DNA from: Lachnospiraceae bacterium
GTDB lineage: Bacteria > Bacillota > Clostridia > Lachnospirales > Lachnospiraceae
Reading direction: 5' to 3'
Assembly: GCA_022768825.1 (NCBI GenBank)
Contig: JALEJB010000229.1
Span: 1 to 32,268, forward strand
Length of the DNA stretch: 32,268 nucleotides
Position numbers and translations under genes: made by a program. Within the stretch, counting starts at the first letter, position 1. Each line of letters starts with the position of its first letter. The notes under the pieces are model-generated. The model saw only the letters and a list, made by a program, of their open reading frames with translations, had not been told where the DNA came from and did no database searches. Shown one piece after another: positions 8,982-17,148 of this stretch.

Positions 8982-9311
8982 CTATGGGAATATTTCCGAT
9001 AAAACAGCATCCATAAGACCGGCTTGTCCCTGATATTTTTGTTCCTGCTTTTTCTGGATTGATTCCCGCATTTGCACTTCCTGCCTGGAAGGAACATCAT
9101 TTTTTTGCGATTCTTTCTCCGTTTGTTCCTCCTCTTCGTCAAATACCACTGCCAGATAATCCGCTAATTTTTTTGTCAGATACGTCAATGACTGCTGCAT
9201 TTTTTTCGTCTTTTGTAATTCCATGATTGTGATAATAATTAAAAGTACAAAACATCCGATTAAGATTACACTGCTATTTGCATTTAATATTTTTAATATT
9301 TCGTTTCCCAT
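8982..9311 (-). CDS. Small single-pass membrane protein of unknown function
   Basis: A 109-residue protein with one N-terminal membrane segment (about residues 14-31, VILIGCFVLLIIITIM), followed by a basic stretch, a predicted coiled coil with an acidic run (FDEEEEQTEKE) and a Gln/Lys-rich tail ending LMDAVLSEIFP. I recognise no family. The start is ATG at 9309-9311 behind GGAGGGAC; a longer frame to 9347 lacks a site. It is divergent from murG, and the two promoters share the 9311-9470 gap. Downstream lies the SleB-like promoter, so it is probably monocistronic. It may be tied to envelope growth by context only. Confidence 0.75.
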   Translation of the reverse strand: MGNEILKILNANSSVILIGCFVLLIIITIMELQKTKKMQQSLTYLTKKLADYLAVVFDEEEEQTEKESQKNDVPSRQEVQMRESIQKKQEQKYQGQAGLMDAVLSEIFP

Positions 9312-9332
9312 GTTTGTCCCTCCTTTCTTCCT

Positions 9333-9361
9333 ATTATAATTAGACAATACCTAATTTCCAG
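9333..9361 (-). promoter_or_regulatory. Possible promoter for the small membrane protein
   Basis: A TATAAT (9333-9338, minus) lies just upstream of the ribosome binding site, but the -35 position (CTGGAA) is poor. An inverted repeat AATTAG (9338-9343) / CTAATT (9351-9356) covers this region and might be an operator compensating for or acting on the weak -35. Confidence 0.35.
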
Positions 9362-9394
9362 CTTTTTCCATCGCAAGTTTCGACAAAGGGCGAC

Positions 9395-9422
9395 TTGACA
9401 TTTCCATGTAAGAGGGTATCAT
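9395..9422 (+). promoter_or_regulatory. Sigma-A promoter for murG
   Basis: Plus strand TTGACA (9395-9400), 16-base spacer, TATCAT (9417-9422). The leader to the ATG at 9470 is about 40 bases. Confidence 0.7.
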
Positions 9423-9469
9423 ATAAAAATAATGAGAATATTTTTCGTCAGGAAGGATATACATACAAT

Positions 9470-10534
9470 ATGAAGAAAATCTTGCTCACCGGTGGCGGAA
9501 CAGCCGGTCACGTTACACCAAATATTGCTCTGCTTCCACATCTGAAGAAAGCCGGATACGACATTTCTTATGTTGGCTCTTACAACGGCATGGAAAAGGA
9601 GCTCATCCGTGCACAGAACATTCCTTATTATGGAATCTCTTCCGGAAAACTTCGCAGATATTTTGATCCCAAGAATTTTTCCGATCCATTTAAAGTCATC
9701 AAGGGATTGGGACAATCCATTTCTTTGATACATAAATTAAAGCCGGACATCGTCTTCTCCAAAGGTGGTTTTGTATCTGTTCCGGTCGTATTAGCCGCAA
9801 AATTTTGCCGTGTCCCGGCAATCATTCATGAATCTGATATCACACCGGGTCTTGCCAACAAGATCGCAATTCCGGGAGCCACCAAAGTATGCTGCAATTT
9901 TCCGGAGACAATGAAATATCTTCCGGCCGACAAAGCGGTATTGACCGGTTCCCCGATCCGCAGCGAGCTGTTGACAGGCGACGCCGCAAAGGCCCGCAGT
10001 CTTTGTGGTTTTCATGAATCGCTTCCAATCTTATTTATTATCGGCGGAAGCAGCGGGTCCCGGGTCATCAACGAGGCAGTCAGAGGTGCTCTACCAAAAC
10101 TGTTGGAACAGTTTCAGGTCATTCATATGTGTGGAAAGGGCAACATTGATGACAGCCTGCTGAACATGAAGGGCTACAAGCAGTTTGAATATATCGGTGC
10201 GGAGCTTGCAGATATCTTCGCGTTAAGCGATCTGGTGGTGTCCCGTGCCGGAGCCAACTCGATCTGTGAGCTTCTGGCACTGCATAAGCCCAACCTGTTA
10301 ATTCCGCTTTCAGCTGCTGCCAGTCGGGGTGACCAGATCTTAAACGCAAATTCATTTGAAAAACAGGGGTTCTCAAAGGTTTTAAAAGAGGAAGACTTAA
10401 CCGTAGACTCTCTGCTTGCCGCTGTCTGTGATCTATATGAACACAGAGCTGTTTATCGAAAAGCGATGGAAGAAAGTAAGCAGATGGATTCTGTCGGAAC
10501 GATCGTGGATTTGATCAATCGCGTGGCAAAATAA
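9470..10534 (+). CDS. murG: UDP-GlcNAc:lipid I N-acetylglucosaminyltransferase MurG
   Basis: Adds GlcNAc to lipid I to make lipid II, the last cytoplasmic step of peptidoglycan precursor synthesis, at the inner face of the membrane. The 354-residue GT-B protein shows the N-terminal glycine loop [11 protein letters not shown] (8-18), [25 protein letters not shown], the [10 protein letters not shown] loop of the second domain and the UDP-GlcNAc signature region around [17 protein letters not shown]. The chosen ATG (MKKILLTGG) follows AGGAAGGAT; the more upstream frame begins inside the promoter -35 box. The gene stands alone rather than in the usual dcw division cluster and is one of only two plus-strand genes here. 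Confidence 0.96.
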   Translation: MKKILLTGGGTAGHVTPNIALLPHLKKAGYDISYVGSYNGMEKELIRAQNIPYYGISSGKLRRYFDPKNFSDPFKVIKGLGQSISLIHKLKPDIVFSKGGFVSVPVVLAAKFCRVPAIIHESDITPGLANKIAIPGATKVCCNFPETMKYLPADKAVLTGSPIRSELLTGDAAKARSLCGFHESLPILFIIGGSSGSRVINEAVRGALPKLLEQFQVIHMCGKGNIDDSLLNMKGYKQFEYIGAELADIFALSDLVVSRAGANSICELLALHKPNLLIPLSAAASRGDQILNANSFEKQGFSKVLKEEDLTVDSLLAAVCDLYEHRAVYRKAMEESKQMDSVGTIVDLINRVAK

Positions 10535-10550
10535 GCTTTCGTTGTGTAAA

Positions 10551-10589
10551 AAAATGGCTTCGCATCAGTTTTGTTGCGAAGCCATTTTT
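10551..10589. terminator. Bidirectional terminator between murG and the HIT gene
   Basis: A perfect 12-bp stem, AAATGGCTTCGC (10552-10563) and its complement (10576-10587), with a 12-base loop; flanked by an A-run on the left and a T-run on the right, so it can stop transcription from both converging genes. Confidence 0.92.
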
Positions 10590-10600
10590 ATTTCTATCAT

Positions 10601-11020
10601 TTATTTCTGTGCCAGTTTTTTTGCCAGATCATCCAACACTTCATCGCTGAATTTCTGTGCTTTCCACCAGATCATTTCTCCGTTTTCATCTGCTGTATAT
10701 CTTGGGATCAGATGCATATGAAAATGGAACACCGTCTGACCGGCTACTTCATTATTGTTCTGTACGATGTTGAAGCCATCGCAACCCAGCAACAGCGTCA
10801 TACGCTCTGCCATACGCTTTGCCAGACACATTGCTTTTCCTGCCAGTTCCTCCGGCAGTTCATACAGATTGGCATAATGCTTCTTTGGCAGGATCAAGGC
10901 ATGTCCTTTTGTGGCAGGCGATACATCCAGCATCACCTGGAAGTCCTCATCCTCATAAATTTTTCTGGAAGGGATCTCCCCTGCTATGATCTTACAAAAA
11001 ATACAGCTTTCATCTCTCAT
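10601..11020 (-). CDS. HIT-family (histidine triad) nucleotide hydrolase
   Basis: Cytoplasmic hydrolase of nucleoside phosphoramidates or dinucleotides, of the HinT/Hit type. The 139-residue protein shows the N-terminal zinc cysteines (C6-I-F-C9), the FNIVQNN segment and the histidine triad HFHMHLIPR with H99, H101 and H103. The start is ATG at 11018-11020 behind AAGGAG; a longer frame to 11056 has no site. It converges on murG and its upstream region contains an unusual set of palindromes (11052-11121). Physiological substrate cannot be read from sequence. Confidence 0.94.
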   Translation of the reverse strand: MRDESCIFCKIIAGEIPSRKIYEDEDFQVMLDVSPATKGHALILPKKHYANLYELPEELAGKAMCLAKRMAERMTLLLGCDGFNIVQNNNEVAGQTVFHFHMHLIPRYTADENGEMIWWKAQKFSDEVLDDLAKKLAQK

Positions 11021-11051
11021 TTTGTTGCTCCTTTCGTAGCTGCTTAGTATC

Positions 11052-11121
11052 GTCACAGTTGTGACCTGTTCTGAACAGATACGTCCTTTCTTTCATATTA
11101 TAAATATCTGGTAACAGTTAC
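11052..11121 (-). promoter_or_regulatory. Palindrome-rich promoter/leader of the HIT gene
   Basis: Minus strand TATAAT at 11097-11102 with a poor -35. Three short perfect palindromes surround it: GTAACAGTTAC (11111-11121) between the -35 and -10 positions, and two directly abutting ones downstream, CTGTTCTGAACAG (11066-11078) and GTCACAGTTGTGAC (11052-11065). The layout suggests operator sites for a dimeric regulator; the regulator is unknown. Confidence 0.5.
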
Positions 11122-11131
11122 TCAGAAACCG

Positions 11132-12124
11132 TTACGAAAAATCAAATAGCTCATCCAATTTTCTCAATTGATTAAAGTCACCCTTTGCCGTCATTTCCCC
11201 TGTCATAAATGCCCGTTGAAAGGTCATCCGACCTGCAACGATCGAATCCAGCACAGCAGATGTCAGCTTGATGTATACGTCCGTATGCTCCTGCTGCCCA
11301 TAGTGACAGATCAATTCCCCGTTATGAATCTGCAGACAAAGTGGTTTCTTCTTTCCTTCGATCATAAACAGATAATCCAGATCATCACCGCATTCCGATT
11401 GAAAATGTGACTGAAAATCCATGACATATGCAATCTGCTCATCCGTCGAGGTTCTGCCCATCATACCGCGAAACTTCTCTGCCAATTGTTCGATATCTTC
11501 CTTCTGCTGTTTTACATAAGAATCATCTGATACATACTGGGAGAGCTGTTCACTTTCCTGCGGTGTCAGTTCCATCTGCGCAGTCCGAAGCACGGATTGT
11601 GTCACCGCCTGATTGCTGGTCGGAAGATTTTTCATCTTTTGTGAGATCGTGCGATAGAGATTTTCTGCCTTCTTTTCAATGATCTTTGAATAATCCTCGT
11701 TCATCTCAAACGCAACCAAATCTTCCACATATCCGCACAACCCGCTGCATGGCAAGCCTCCCAAAGTCGCCCATGCATTCATAAGGTTCAGCTCTGCCTC
11801 CCGTTCCCCGTAGGTCGTTGACATGACAACCGGCTGCATATAGGTCGTGGCAATCTTATCCTTATCTCCGTATAACCAGCAGGAATCTAAAAACTGCTGC
11901 ATAAATCCGCCGATACCGAGCCACTCCACCGTAGTAGCCAAAATGATTCCATCGGCATCCTTGAGACTCTGCGGAAGTGTCGAAATACTGCTTTTGTGTT
12001 CATACAGATTATATCTGGTCACTTCTACGCGAAGCTCCAGCAGCACCTCTTCCATCTTATTTAATACATAAAGGGTAGGGTCGTCTAAAACTCCTCTACC
12101 TCCATAATAAATGTTTATCTTCAT
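11132..12124 (-). CDS. Flavodoxin-like / SCP2 sterol-carrier-like fusion protein
   Basis: A 330-residue cytoplasmic protein in two parts. Residues 1-165 look like an NADPH-dependent FMN reductase/flavodoxin-like fold: a beta-strand start (MKINIYYGG), LKDADGIILATTVEWLGIGG around 54-73, which resembles the FMN-contact loop of that family, and a GLCGYVED segment. Residues about 225-328 resemble an SCP2 lipid-carrier domain (YLFMIEGKKKPLCLQI, DVYIKLTSAVLDSIVAGRMTFQRAFMTGEMTAKGDF). A Gln-rich helical linker joins them. The start ATG at 12122-12124 has only a distant GAGG. The promoter is at 12172-12200. Whether it binds flavin or a lipid is inference. Confidence 0.8.
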   Translation of the reverse strand: MKINIYYGGRGVLDDPTLYVLNKMEEVLLELRVEVTRYNLYEHKSSISTLPQSLKDADGIILATTVEWLGIGGFMQQFLDSCWLYGDKDKIATTYMQPVVMSTTYGEREAELNLMNAWATLGGLPCSGLCGYVEDLVAFEMNEDYSKIIEKKAENLYRTISQKMKNLPTSNQAVTQSVLRTAQMELTPQESEQLSQYVSDDSYVKQQKEDIEQLAEKFRGMMGRTSTDEQIAYVMDFQSHFQSECGDDLDYLFMIEGKKKPLCLQIHNGELICHYGQQEHTDVYIKLTSAVLDSIVAGRMTFQRAFMTGEMTAKGDFNQLRKLDELFDFS

Positions 12125-12171
12125 CGTTAATTTCAGACCTCGTTTCGAACTTCAACTTCTGCCTATGTTCT

Positions 12172-12200
12172 AGTATAGAGAATATCCGCTAAAAACTCAA
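12172..12200 (-). promoter_or_regulatory. Sigma-A promoter for the flavodoxin/SCP2 gene
   Basis: Minus strand TTGAGT (12195-12200), 17-base spacer, TATACT (12172-12177). The -35 overlaps the last codons of the upstream rhomboid gene. Confidence 0.65.
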
Positions 12201-12799
12201 TCCTGTTTTTTGGGATGATACAGGATGGCTGTCATCAGAAAGCCGGCAACCATTCCTCCCAGATGTGCCCACGCATCAACGCCCTCTGTTGTAAATCCAT
12301 AGCTGACATAACACACCACAGCCAACACCATCTGTTTCGTGCGGATCGTCTCAAAACGTCCGCCATGACGTAACACTACCCAGAATAATGCTCCGACGAT
12401 CCCATAAATCGCGCCGGAGGCACCCGCACTGATGGCATAATCATGCGCGAGTACCATCATCTCATAAGAAGCAAGACTGCCACCAAGCCCGGAGATCAAA
12501 TAAACGATCGCATATTGCCATGGCTTCAATGCTTTCAAAAGCATGTTCCCGACGAACCAGAGCATAAACATATTGCTGAGTAGATGCTCGATACCAAAAT
12601 GTAAAAACATCGCGGTAACTAATCGCCACCATTCCCCCTGCTGCAGAAATTCCGGATACATCGCTCCAAAATTTAGCAGAAATGCTCCGTTTCTCGTGTC
12701 TCCAAGCATAGACAGCCACAAAAAAAGAAGCACATTGACGGCAATGATCAGCGTATTGATATTTAAAAATTGTCTGATATCCTGTTTCTTTTCTTCCAT
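12197..12799 (-). CDS. Rhomboid-family intramembrane serine protease
   Basis: Cleaves single-pass membrane proteins within the bilayer. The 200-residue protein is mostly membrane segments (about six) and shows the core rhomboid signature: HFGIEHLLSNMFMLW (H72, N76), the catalytic serine S128 in SAGASGAIYGIVGA, and catalytic H179 in DAWAHLGGMVAGF. The short cytoplasmic N-terminus (MEEKKQDIRQ) is typical of Firmicutes members. The start is ATG at 12797-12799 without a ribosome binding site; an ATG at 12809-12811 lies inside the likely -10 box. It follows the Tad operon's FHA gene by 38 bases and could be cotranscribed. Confidence 0.92.
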   Translation of the reverse strand: MEEKKQDIRQFLNINTLIIAVNVLLFLWLSMLGDTRNGAFLLNFGAMYPEFLQQGEWWRLVTAMFLHFGIEHLLSNMFMLWFVGNMLLKALKPWQYAIVYLISGLGGSLASYEMMVLAHDYAISAGASGAIYGIVGALFWVVLRHGGRFETIRTKQMVLAVVCYVSYGFTTEGVDAWAHLGGMVAGFLMTAILYHPKKQD

Positions 12800-12806
12800 A
12801 AAGGAA

Positions 12807-12835
12807 ACCATATCATTTTCGAATAGTTATGTCAA
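12807..12835 (-). promoter_or_regulatory. Possible promoter for the rhomboid gene
   Basis: Minus strand TTGACA (12830-12835), 17-base spacer, TATGGT (12807-12812) with an extended-minus-10 TG upstream. Transcription would begin at or within a base or two of the ATG at 12799, giving a leaderless mRNA, which agrees with the lack of a ribosome binding site. Confidence 0.55.
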
Positions 12836-12837
12836 TT

Positions 12838-13971
12838 TTAATAAAAAACATACTCCTGCGTGGCAAATCGGATCCGGTCACCCGGGTGTATCTCGCACTT
12901 TTCTTTATAATCTAAAAGCTGACCATTCAAATAGGTTCCGTTTCTTGAATTCAGATCCATCAGACAATAGCTATCTTTTTCTTTTGTGATCCTGGCATGA
13001 TTTCTGCTGATACCGGAAGCGGATAACACGCCGTCCGCCTTTTGATTGCCTCCGATCAAAAACGACTCCTTATCAATATAAAAGCTTTCCTGCCCCTGTG
13101 TGCCCTGATATAACAGTCTTCCCTGGGCTGTCTCAAGTTCCCCGAGACAGACGGTGGGGTTTTCGCTTTCTTCCACCGGCTCTTCTTCCGGTTCAAAATG
13201 AAACACCGATGCTGTCTGAGGCTTATTCTCTTTTTGTCTGAAACTCGTCACACGCTCTTTCATACTTGAAACGAATGAATGATTCTCCATTCGAGTTGTC
13301 TTTTCTTTTGTCTTTATTTTCACCTTTTCTTCTATATTTTTGTCGTTTTTTATATTTTCGACATTATTTTCCCGATTTAATTCGTCTTTCTGTTCATTTG
13401 ACGCAGATGTCGTCTTTGCATGATCATTTTCGGCATACGCAAGCAGACAATCCCACAAGCTCCCATTTTTCTGCTTGCTGCATTCATAGACCCCGTAACC
13501 GAGCGTGACAGCTTCGTTATCCTGGTGATCGATCAGCGGTAACAGTTCCTCCATAAACTGTTCCATAGAATCGACAATACAGGCATCCCACATCGGTTCA
13601 TAACAAAATTTAAAATGATTTCCGGAGCCGTCCACAAAAATCTGATCTGCTTTCAAGACAACATGATTTTCTTTTAGATAGTAGCGTGGCAGCTCTTCCT
13701 GTAATTGAATGATACCGGCAAATAAATTCTTTAATAATGTATGATCCAGAAAATGTACTTTTAACCAGTCTGACAGGCTGGTTGTTCCTGTGATTTTATA
13801 CCAAAAGGTCATTTTTCCCTGATATTCCATCGACACATAATCCAACAACCCTGCAATCCGGTTTCTTGCCAACATCTTTTCTGCCAGCTGTCCATCCAGA
13901 TTCAATCTGCTTTCTTCTTCTATTAAAACCATATAACTGTTTTTCAAATTTCTCTGATACTCAATTTCCAC
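12838..13971 (-). CDS. FHA-domain protein with DUF6382-like N-terminus (Tad locus)
   Basis: Last gene of the Tad operon. The C-terminal about 75 residues are a forkhead-associated domain that should bind phosphothreonine: FLIGG, GISRNHARI, DLNSRNGTYLNG and GDRIRF are all present. The N-terminal about 190 residues resemble DUF6382 (IEYQRNLKNSYMVL, YYLKENHVVLKADQIF), joined by a Lys/Asn/Glu-rich linker encoded by AT-rich DNA (about 13270-13400). No membrane segment, so cytoplasmic. I choose GTG at 13969-13971, which overlaps the end of the mini-pseudopilin gene by 11 bases; the longer frame to 14031 would overlap it by 71. No kinase is encoded nearby; signalling to the pilus is inference. Confidence 0.85.
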   Translation of the reverse strand: MEIEYQRNLKNSYMVLIEEESRLNLDGQLAEKMLARNRIAGLLDYVSMEYQGKMTFWYKITGTTSLSDWLKVHFLDHTLLKNLFAGIIQLQEELPRYYLKENHVVLKADQIFVDGSGNHFKFCYEPMWDACIVDSMEQFMEELLPLIDHQDNEAVTLGYGVYECSKQKNGSLWDCLLAYAENDHAKTTSASNEQKDELNRENNVENIKNDKNIEEKVKIKTKEKTTRMENHSFVSSMKERVTSFRQKENKPQTASVFHFEPEEEPVEESENPTVCLGELETAQGRLLYQGTQGQESFYIDKESFLIGGNQKADGVLSASGISRNHARITKEKDSYCLMDLNSRNGTYLNGQLLDYKEKCEIHPGDRIRFATQEYVFY

Positions 13972-14185
13972 GAATATATTCCATCCCTTCTCTGACCAAC
14001 TCCTGTTTCCAGATCCATTCCGTTGGTTCAAACTCTATTAGATCACAGCTCAAAACCGTACTTTCACGCACTTCTGAAAAAAGCTGTATTCCAAGCAGCA
14101 TCCCACGTGCCAAAGAACATATGACAAGTGGGACAAGGATCGCTGCCTCAATTGTAAATCGCGCCTGCATTTGTATTTTAATCAT
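13961..14185 (-). CDS. Small TadE-like pseudopilin
   Basis: A 74-residue protein with a single N-terminal hydrophobic helix preceded by a short basic segment: RFTIEAAILVPLVICSLARGMLL. The F-T-I-E-A-A pattern with glutamate just before the hydrophobic run is the class III (Flp/TadE) pilin type. The remainder is a short soluble tail. The ATG overlaps the stop of the prepilin peptidase gene as ATGA (14182-14185), which indicates translational coupling. Probably a minor pilin processed by that peptidase; the family assignment rests on the N-terminus only. Confidence 0.75.
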   Translation of the reverse strand: MIKIQMQARFTIEAAILVPLVICSLARGMLLGIQLFSEVRESTVLSCDLIEFEPTEWIWKQELVREGMEYIRGN

Positions 14186-14604
14186 AAACGTATCACCAGC
14201 ATTTCCACATAAGCCGCTAATAGAAATGGTACAAACGGAAAAGTCTCCGTACGCGGCCGTTTTCTCACAACCAAAAGATACAGCCCCCACAACCCGGCAA
14301 GAAACAGCGCTGTCAAAAACAATTCCAGATTTTGCTGCGCGCCTAAATAGATGCCGGTCACCATTAGCAGGACAGCATCACCGATCCCTATTTTCCCTTT
14401 TGTGACAAAACTGACCAGCCAGACCGCGATTCCAATCCCCATTCCAAGCAACATATTTCCCAGCTGGATTTTTTGATACAACATATGCCAGATCACTCCC
14501 AGAATCCCTGTGACCAAAATCGGATTCAATCTGATCTTTTGTGTTTTTATATCCTGCATGGAGCAAACGGCAAGTAAACCTAACACCACTGTCTGTTCAA
14601 ACAT
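14182..14604 (-). CDS. tadV: Type IV (A24) prepilin peptidase, TadV/CpaA type
   Basis: Integral membrane aspartyl protease that cleaves the leader of Flp and TadE-type prepilins. The 140-residue protein has about four to five membrane segments and both catalytic aspartate motifs: SMQDIKTQKI near the N-terminus and GKIGIGDAVLL in the middle; the PFVPFLLAAY motif near the end is also typical. It lacks the N-terminal methylase domain, as expected of Tad peptidases. Start taken at the ATG 14602-14604 behind GGGGG; a GTG at 14614-14616 is the alternative. Ends in a four-base overlap with the mini-pseudopilin. Confidence 0.93.
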   Translation of the reverse strand: MFEQTVVLGLLAVCSMQDIKTQKIRLNPILVTGILGVIWHMLYQKIQLGNMLLGMGIGIAVWLVSFVTKGKIGIGDAVLLMVTGIYLGAQQNLELFLTALFLAGLWGLYLLVVRKRPRTETFPFVPFLLAAYVEMLVIRL

Positions 14605-14629
14605 CTTCTCCCCCACGTAACAATCATTC

Positions 14630-15571
14630 TTACCTGTAACACTTTTGGCAGGGATGCCTTCCCTCCACTTCTGATAAATGCACCATCTGAATGGTTCTCT
14701 TTAATCCCGAACAGGTCAATGAACTGTGATACCGGTTTCCATAGTCGGTAATAAACACTGTACTTCCACTTCCTGTGCAATGCTCACACGGACGGTAACG
14801 CTCCCCGGAAGCATTTCTGTCGCTTCCGACCTGTAATCTGCCAACCGGTCGCACACTGAGATCCAGATAAGTACAGCTTCGACTTTTATGATATGCGCTT
14901 CCCGTTGGTGTGATATAGACCCATGCTGACTGTTGCTCCACCCCATCACCGGACAGATCGATATCTCCTACCCACTTTCGGCAAGTGACACATTGCAACA
15001 TCCGAAACGGCGCGATTGGGAAAAGTCGAACCGGAATTTCCATTTGATAGGACGCTCGCAGCGTCACGTCAGACCCGTCAAACTCAGACCAAAGCAGCGA
15101 GATCCCCATTTTTCCGTTCTTAATAAACGAATACGGGCACTGTTTTTCTTTCAATTGTTTTTCAAAGGCAACTGTTGCCTCCGCCAGAAGCAGTGCGGCA
15201 CTTGTCTGCTGCTGCATGGAATCCGCATAGCAGTTCACCGCTGTAACTCTTGCACTGTATTGCAGTGCTTCCTCTACACATTCCTGAACCTGTAATACAC
15301 GAAACAGGAACAAAAAACAGACCATAAAACAGACAAGCGTCGGCAACACAATTGCAGTCTCTACCATCAATGAGCCGCTGATACTCTCCCTTTTTTGGGG
15401 CTGATATGTATGATAAGATGCCCCCTTTTTTTGAGCTTTTTTCGAAGAGAGAGATTTTTTTGCCTTATTTTCCAACAGGAAAGGAAAACCAATGTATAAT
15501 AAAAATTTTTTCATCAGAGGCACCTTATCATATCTACCAGTTTTGCATGTTCTTATCTCGTGTACCTTCAC
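14630..15571 (-). CDS. TadE-like pseudopilin with two His/Cys modules
   Basis: A 313-residue protein anchored by one hydrophobic helix (about residues 66-95) that begins with the pseudopilin pattern SGSLMVETAIVLPTLV. The extracytoplasmic part holds a CxxC (C194-C197) and ends in two tandem modules with the same pattern: H228, C233, C262, C265 and H282, C287, C308, C311, that is Y-H-x4-C-x2-L then P-C-x2-C. These could bind metal or form disulfides. The first start is a GTG at 15569-15571 overlapping the DUF5702 stop (GTGA); an ATG at 15512-15514 with AAGGTG upstream is an equally good alternative, giving 294 residues. Part of the Tad operon. Confidence 0.85.
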   Translation of the reverse strand: MKVHEIRTCKTGRYDKVPLMKKFLLYIGFPFLLENKAKKSLSSKKAQKKGASYHTYQPQKRESISGSLMVETAIVLPTLVCFMVCFLFLFRVLQVQECVEEALQYSARVTAVNCYADSMQQQTSAALLLAEATVAFEKQLKEKQCPYSFIKNGKMGISLLWSEFDGSDVTLRASYQMEIPVRLFPIAPFRMLQCVTCRKWVGDIDLSGDGVEQQSAWVYITPTGSAYHKSRSCTYLDLSVRPVGRLQVGSDRNASGERYRPCEHCTGSGSTVFITDYGNRYHSSLTCSGLKRTIQMVHLSEVEGRHPCQKCYR

Positions 15572-17148
15572 TTTCCATTGTAATTTGACAGATAGCTGAA
15601 GCTTTCATTTGCTGCAAAGGTATATGGCCGGTCGGAAAGCGTTTCTACCGTAACCAACCCGGAAAACAATGGTCTCGCCTGATATTCAAATCTGACATTT
15701 ACCGCTAAGAGCATCTGATCCATTTTGGCTGTCTCATATCCAGACAGATGATGAAGCTGCTGTTCCATCAGGTCCATTGTACGAAAATTTAATTCCCGCC
15801 TGCCCTTCAAGAACAACATTTTTTCGATATAGCCTTCATAATCCTCACCATTTGCACAGCGTTTGGCTTCCATCGTTCCGCTTGCCAGCTGTCCGATTCC
15901 CGACAGATCTGTCGTCCAATCCGCAGCAGTCTTCATCCAGGAAATTTTTCCGTCGTTAAGCAGGGTTCGGATATCTAAGACACTTTCCGCAAATGCCCAC
16001 GCAGCCAGTATGCCCTGTGCAACAACACCCGCCAAGCCGACCAACCCGGTAGATGCCAATAATGCGGTAGCAACTGCATAGGCCTCCTCCTGCTTGACTG
16101 TATCTGTCTGAAGATACAAAAAATTTGCTCCCTCCCGGATCAGCAGCAGTTCGCCAACAACCGCTTTTAGATTCTCCCGATCTGACGCTTTCCCACACAG
16201 TAAGTATTCCTTTTCCAGATCCAAAGCGTGTGTTTCATCTGCCGTTGCTGTTGTAAAACAATCAAACTGCTCATTTAAATATTGCAGAAATAAAATGTCC
16301 TCATACCAGTCCGTATCCGCCTCATATTCCATATTTCCGGACAGCAGTTCTCGCTTCAACAACATTTCTTCAGACGGGATACTTTTGTTGGATACTCCTT
16401 TTGATGCAGGCAAAACCAGATCCAGAAGATCCCGGCTTCGCAAGGTCTTCATCGTCTCGATCGGATTTTCTATCTCCGGCTCCGGCGGACCTTCCTCGCG
16501 GCTCACATCCTGATCCGGTGCGTCTTCCGACTCCATTTGCTCTGCAAGCTCTCTTGCCCTGCGGCGTTGTTCCTCCCGTTCCTGTTTTGCCTGCTCAATA
16601 TGAGTATTTGCCTGATCCATATCCGTCTGGTTCTGCCTGCCTCTGGACTGAAAGGTATCTGCCTGCTGATACCCGTCCCGCAGATTTGATGCTACACTGA
16701 CCGGAAACAATTTCTTTTGTCTCAACGCGATCATATGTCGAAAAGGTGCCCCGTCAGCATCCGTTGCCACCAGATAGTTTTCCACGGCACAGCTGACCGC
16801 ATCCATCTGATATGCATTTACAGTCGTACCATAGGATGGAATCCCACCTATCACCGGCCGAAGATTATTCTGGCTGTAATCCTGCAGGCATCCATTGATT
16901 CCGGCAAAATCCATCTGCCCTTTTCCGAAGCCCCCATCTAATAGAAATATGCCGTACTCATCAAAAATATGTCTGTTATAATTGGAAAATAAACTTTCCA
17001 GCGATTGCATACGCACCATCTTTGCATAGCTTGAGAGACCGTGTACTCTTGCCGCTTCCAGCAAAACCAGCAGAAACGAAGCCACCAGAAGCAAAGACAA
17101 ACTGGCAAATACGGTAATACTCGCCTGATCTTTTTTTCTCACATTCAT
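15568..17148 (-). CDS. DUF5702-like, TadG-like Tad-locus membrane protein
   Basis: A 526-residue protein with one N-terminal membrane helix (about residues 9-31, ASITVFASLSLLLVASFLLVLLEAARV) preceded by a basic stretch and followed by a large extracytoplasmic region. The AASITVF-type N-terminus and the SLESLFSNYNRHIFDEYGIFLLDGG stretch match what I recall of DUF5702, a family found in clostridial Tad loci at the TadG position. A charged Gln/Glu/Arg coiled coil lies around residues 180-225, and a second hydrophobic stretch near 355-385 may be another membrane segment. The ATG overlaps the Flp stop (TAATG). Exact role in the pilus is unknown. Confidence 0.85.
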   Translation of the reverse strand: MNVRKKDQASITVFASLSLLLVASFLLVLLEAARVHGLSSYAKMVRMQSLESLFSNYNRHIFDEYGIFLLDGGFGKGQMDFAGINGCLQDYSQNNLRPVIGGIPSYGTTVNAYQMDAVSCAVENYLVATDADGAPFRHMIALRQKKLFPVSVASNLRDGYQQADTFQSRGRQNQTDMDQANTHIEQAKQEREEQRRRARELAEQMESEDAPDQDVSREEGPPEPEIENPIETMKTLRSRDLLDLVLPASKGVSNKSIPSEEMLLKRELLSGNMEYEADTDWYEDILFLQYLNEQFDCFTTATADETHALDLEKEYLLCGKASDRENLKAVVGELLLIREGANFLYLQTDTVKQEEAYAVATALLASTGLVGLAGVVAQGILAAWAFAESVLDIRTLLNDGKISWMKTAADWTTDLSGIGQLASGTMEAKRCANGEDYEGYIEKMLFLKGRRELNFRTMDLMEQQLHHLSGYETAKMDQMLLAVNVRFEYQARPLFSGLVTVETLSDRPYTFAANESFSYLSNYNGK

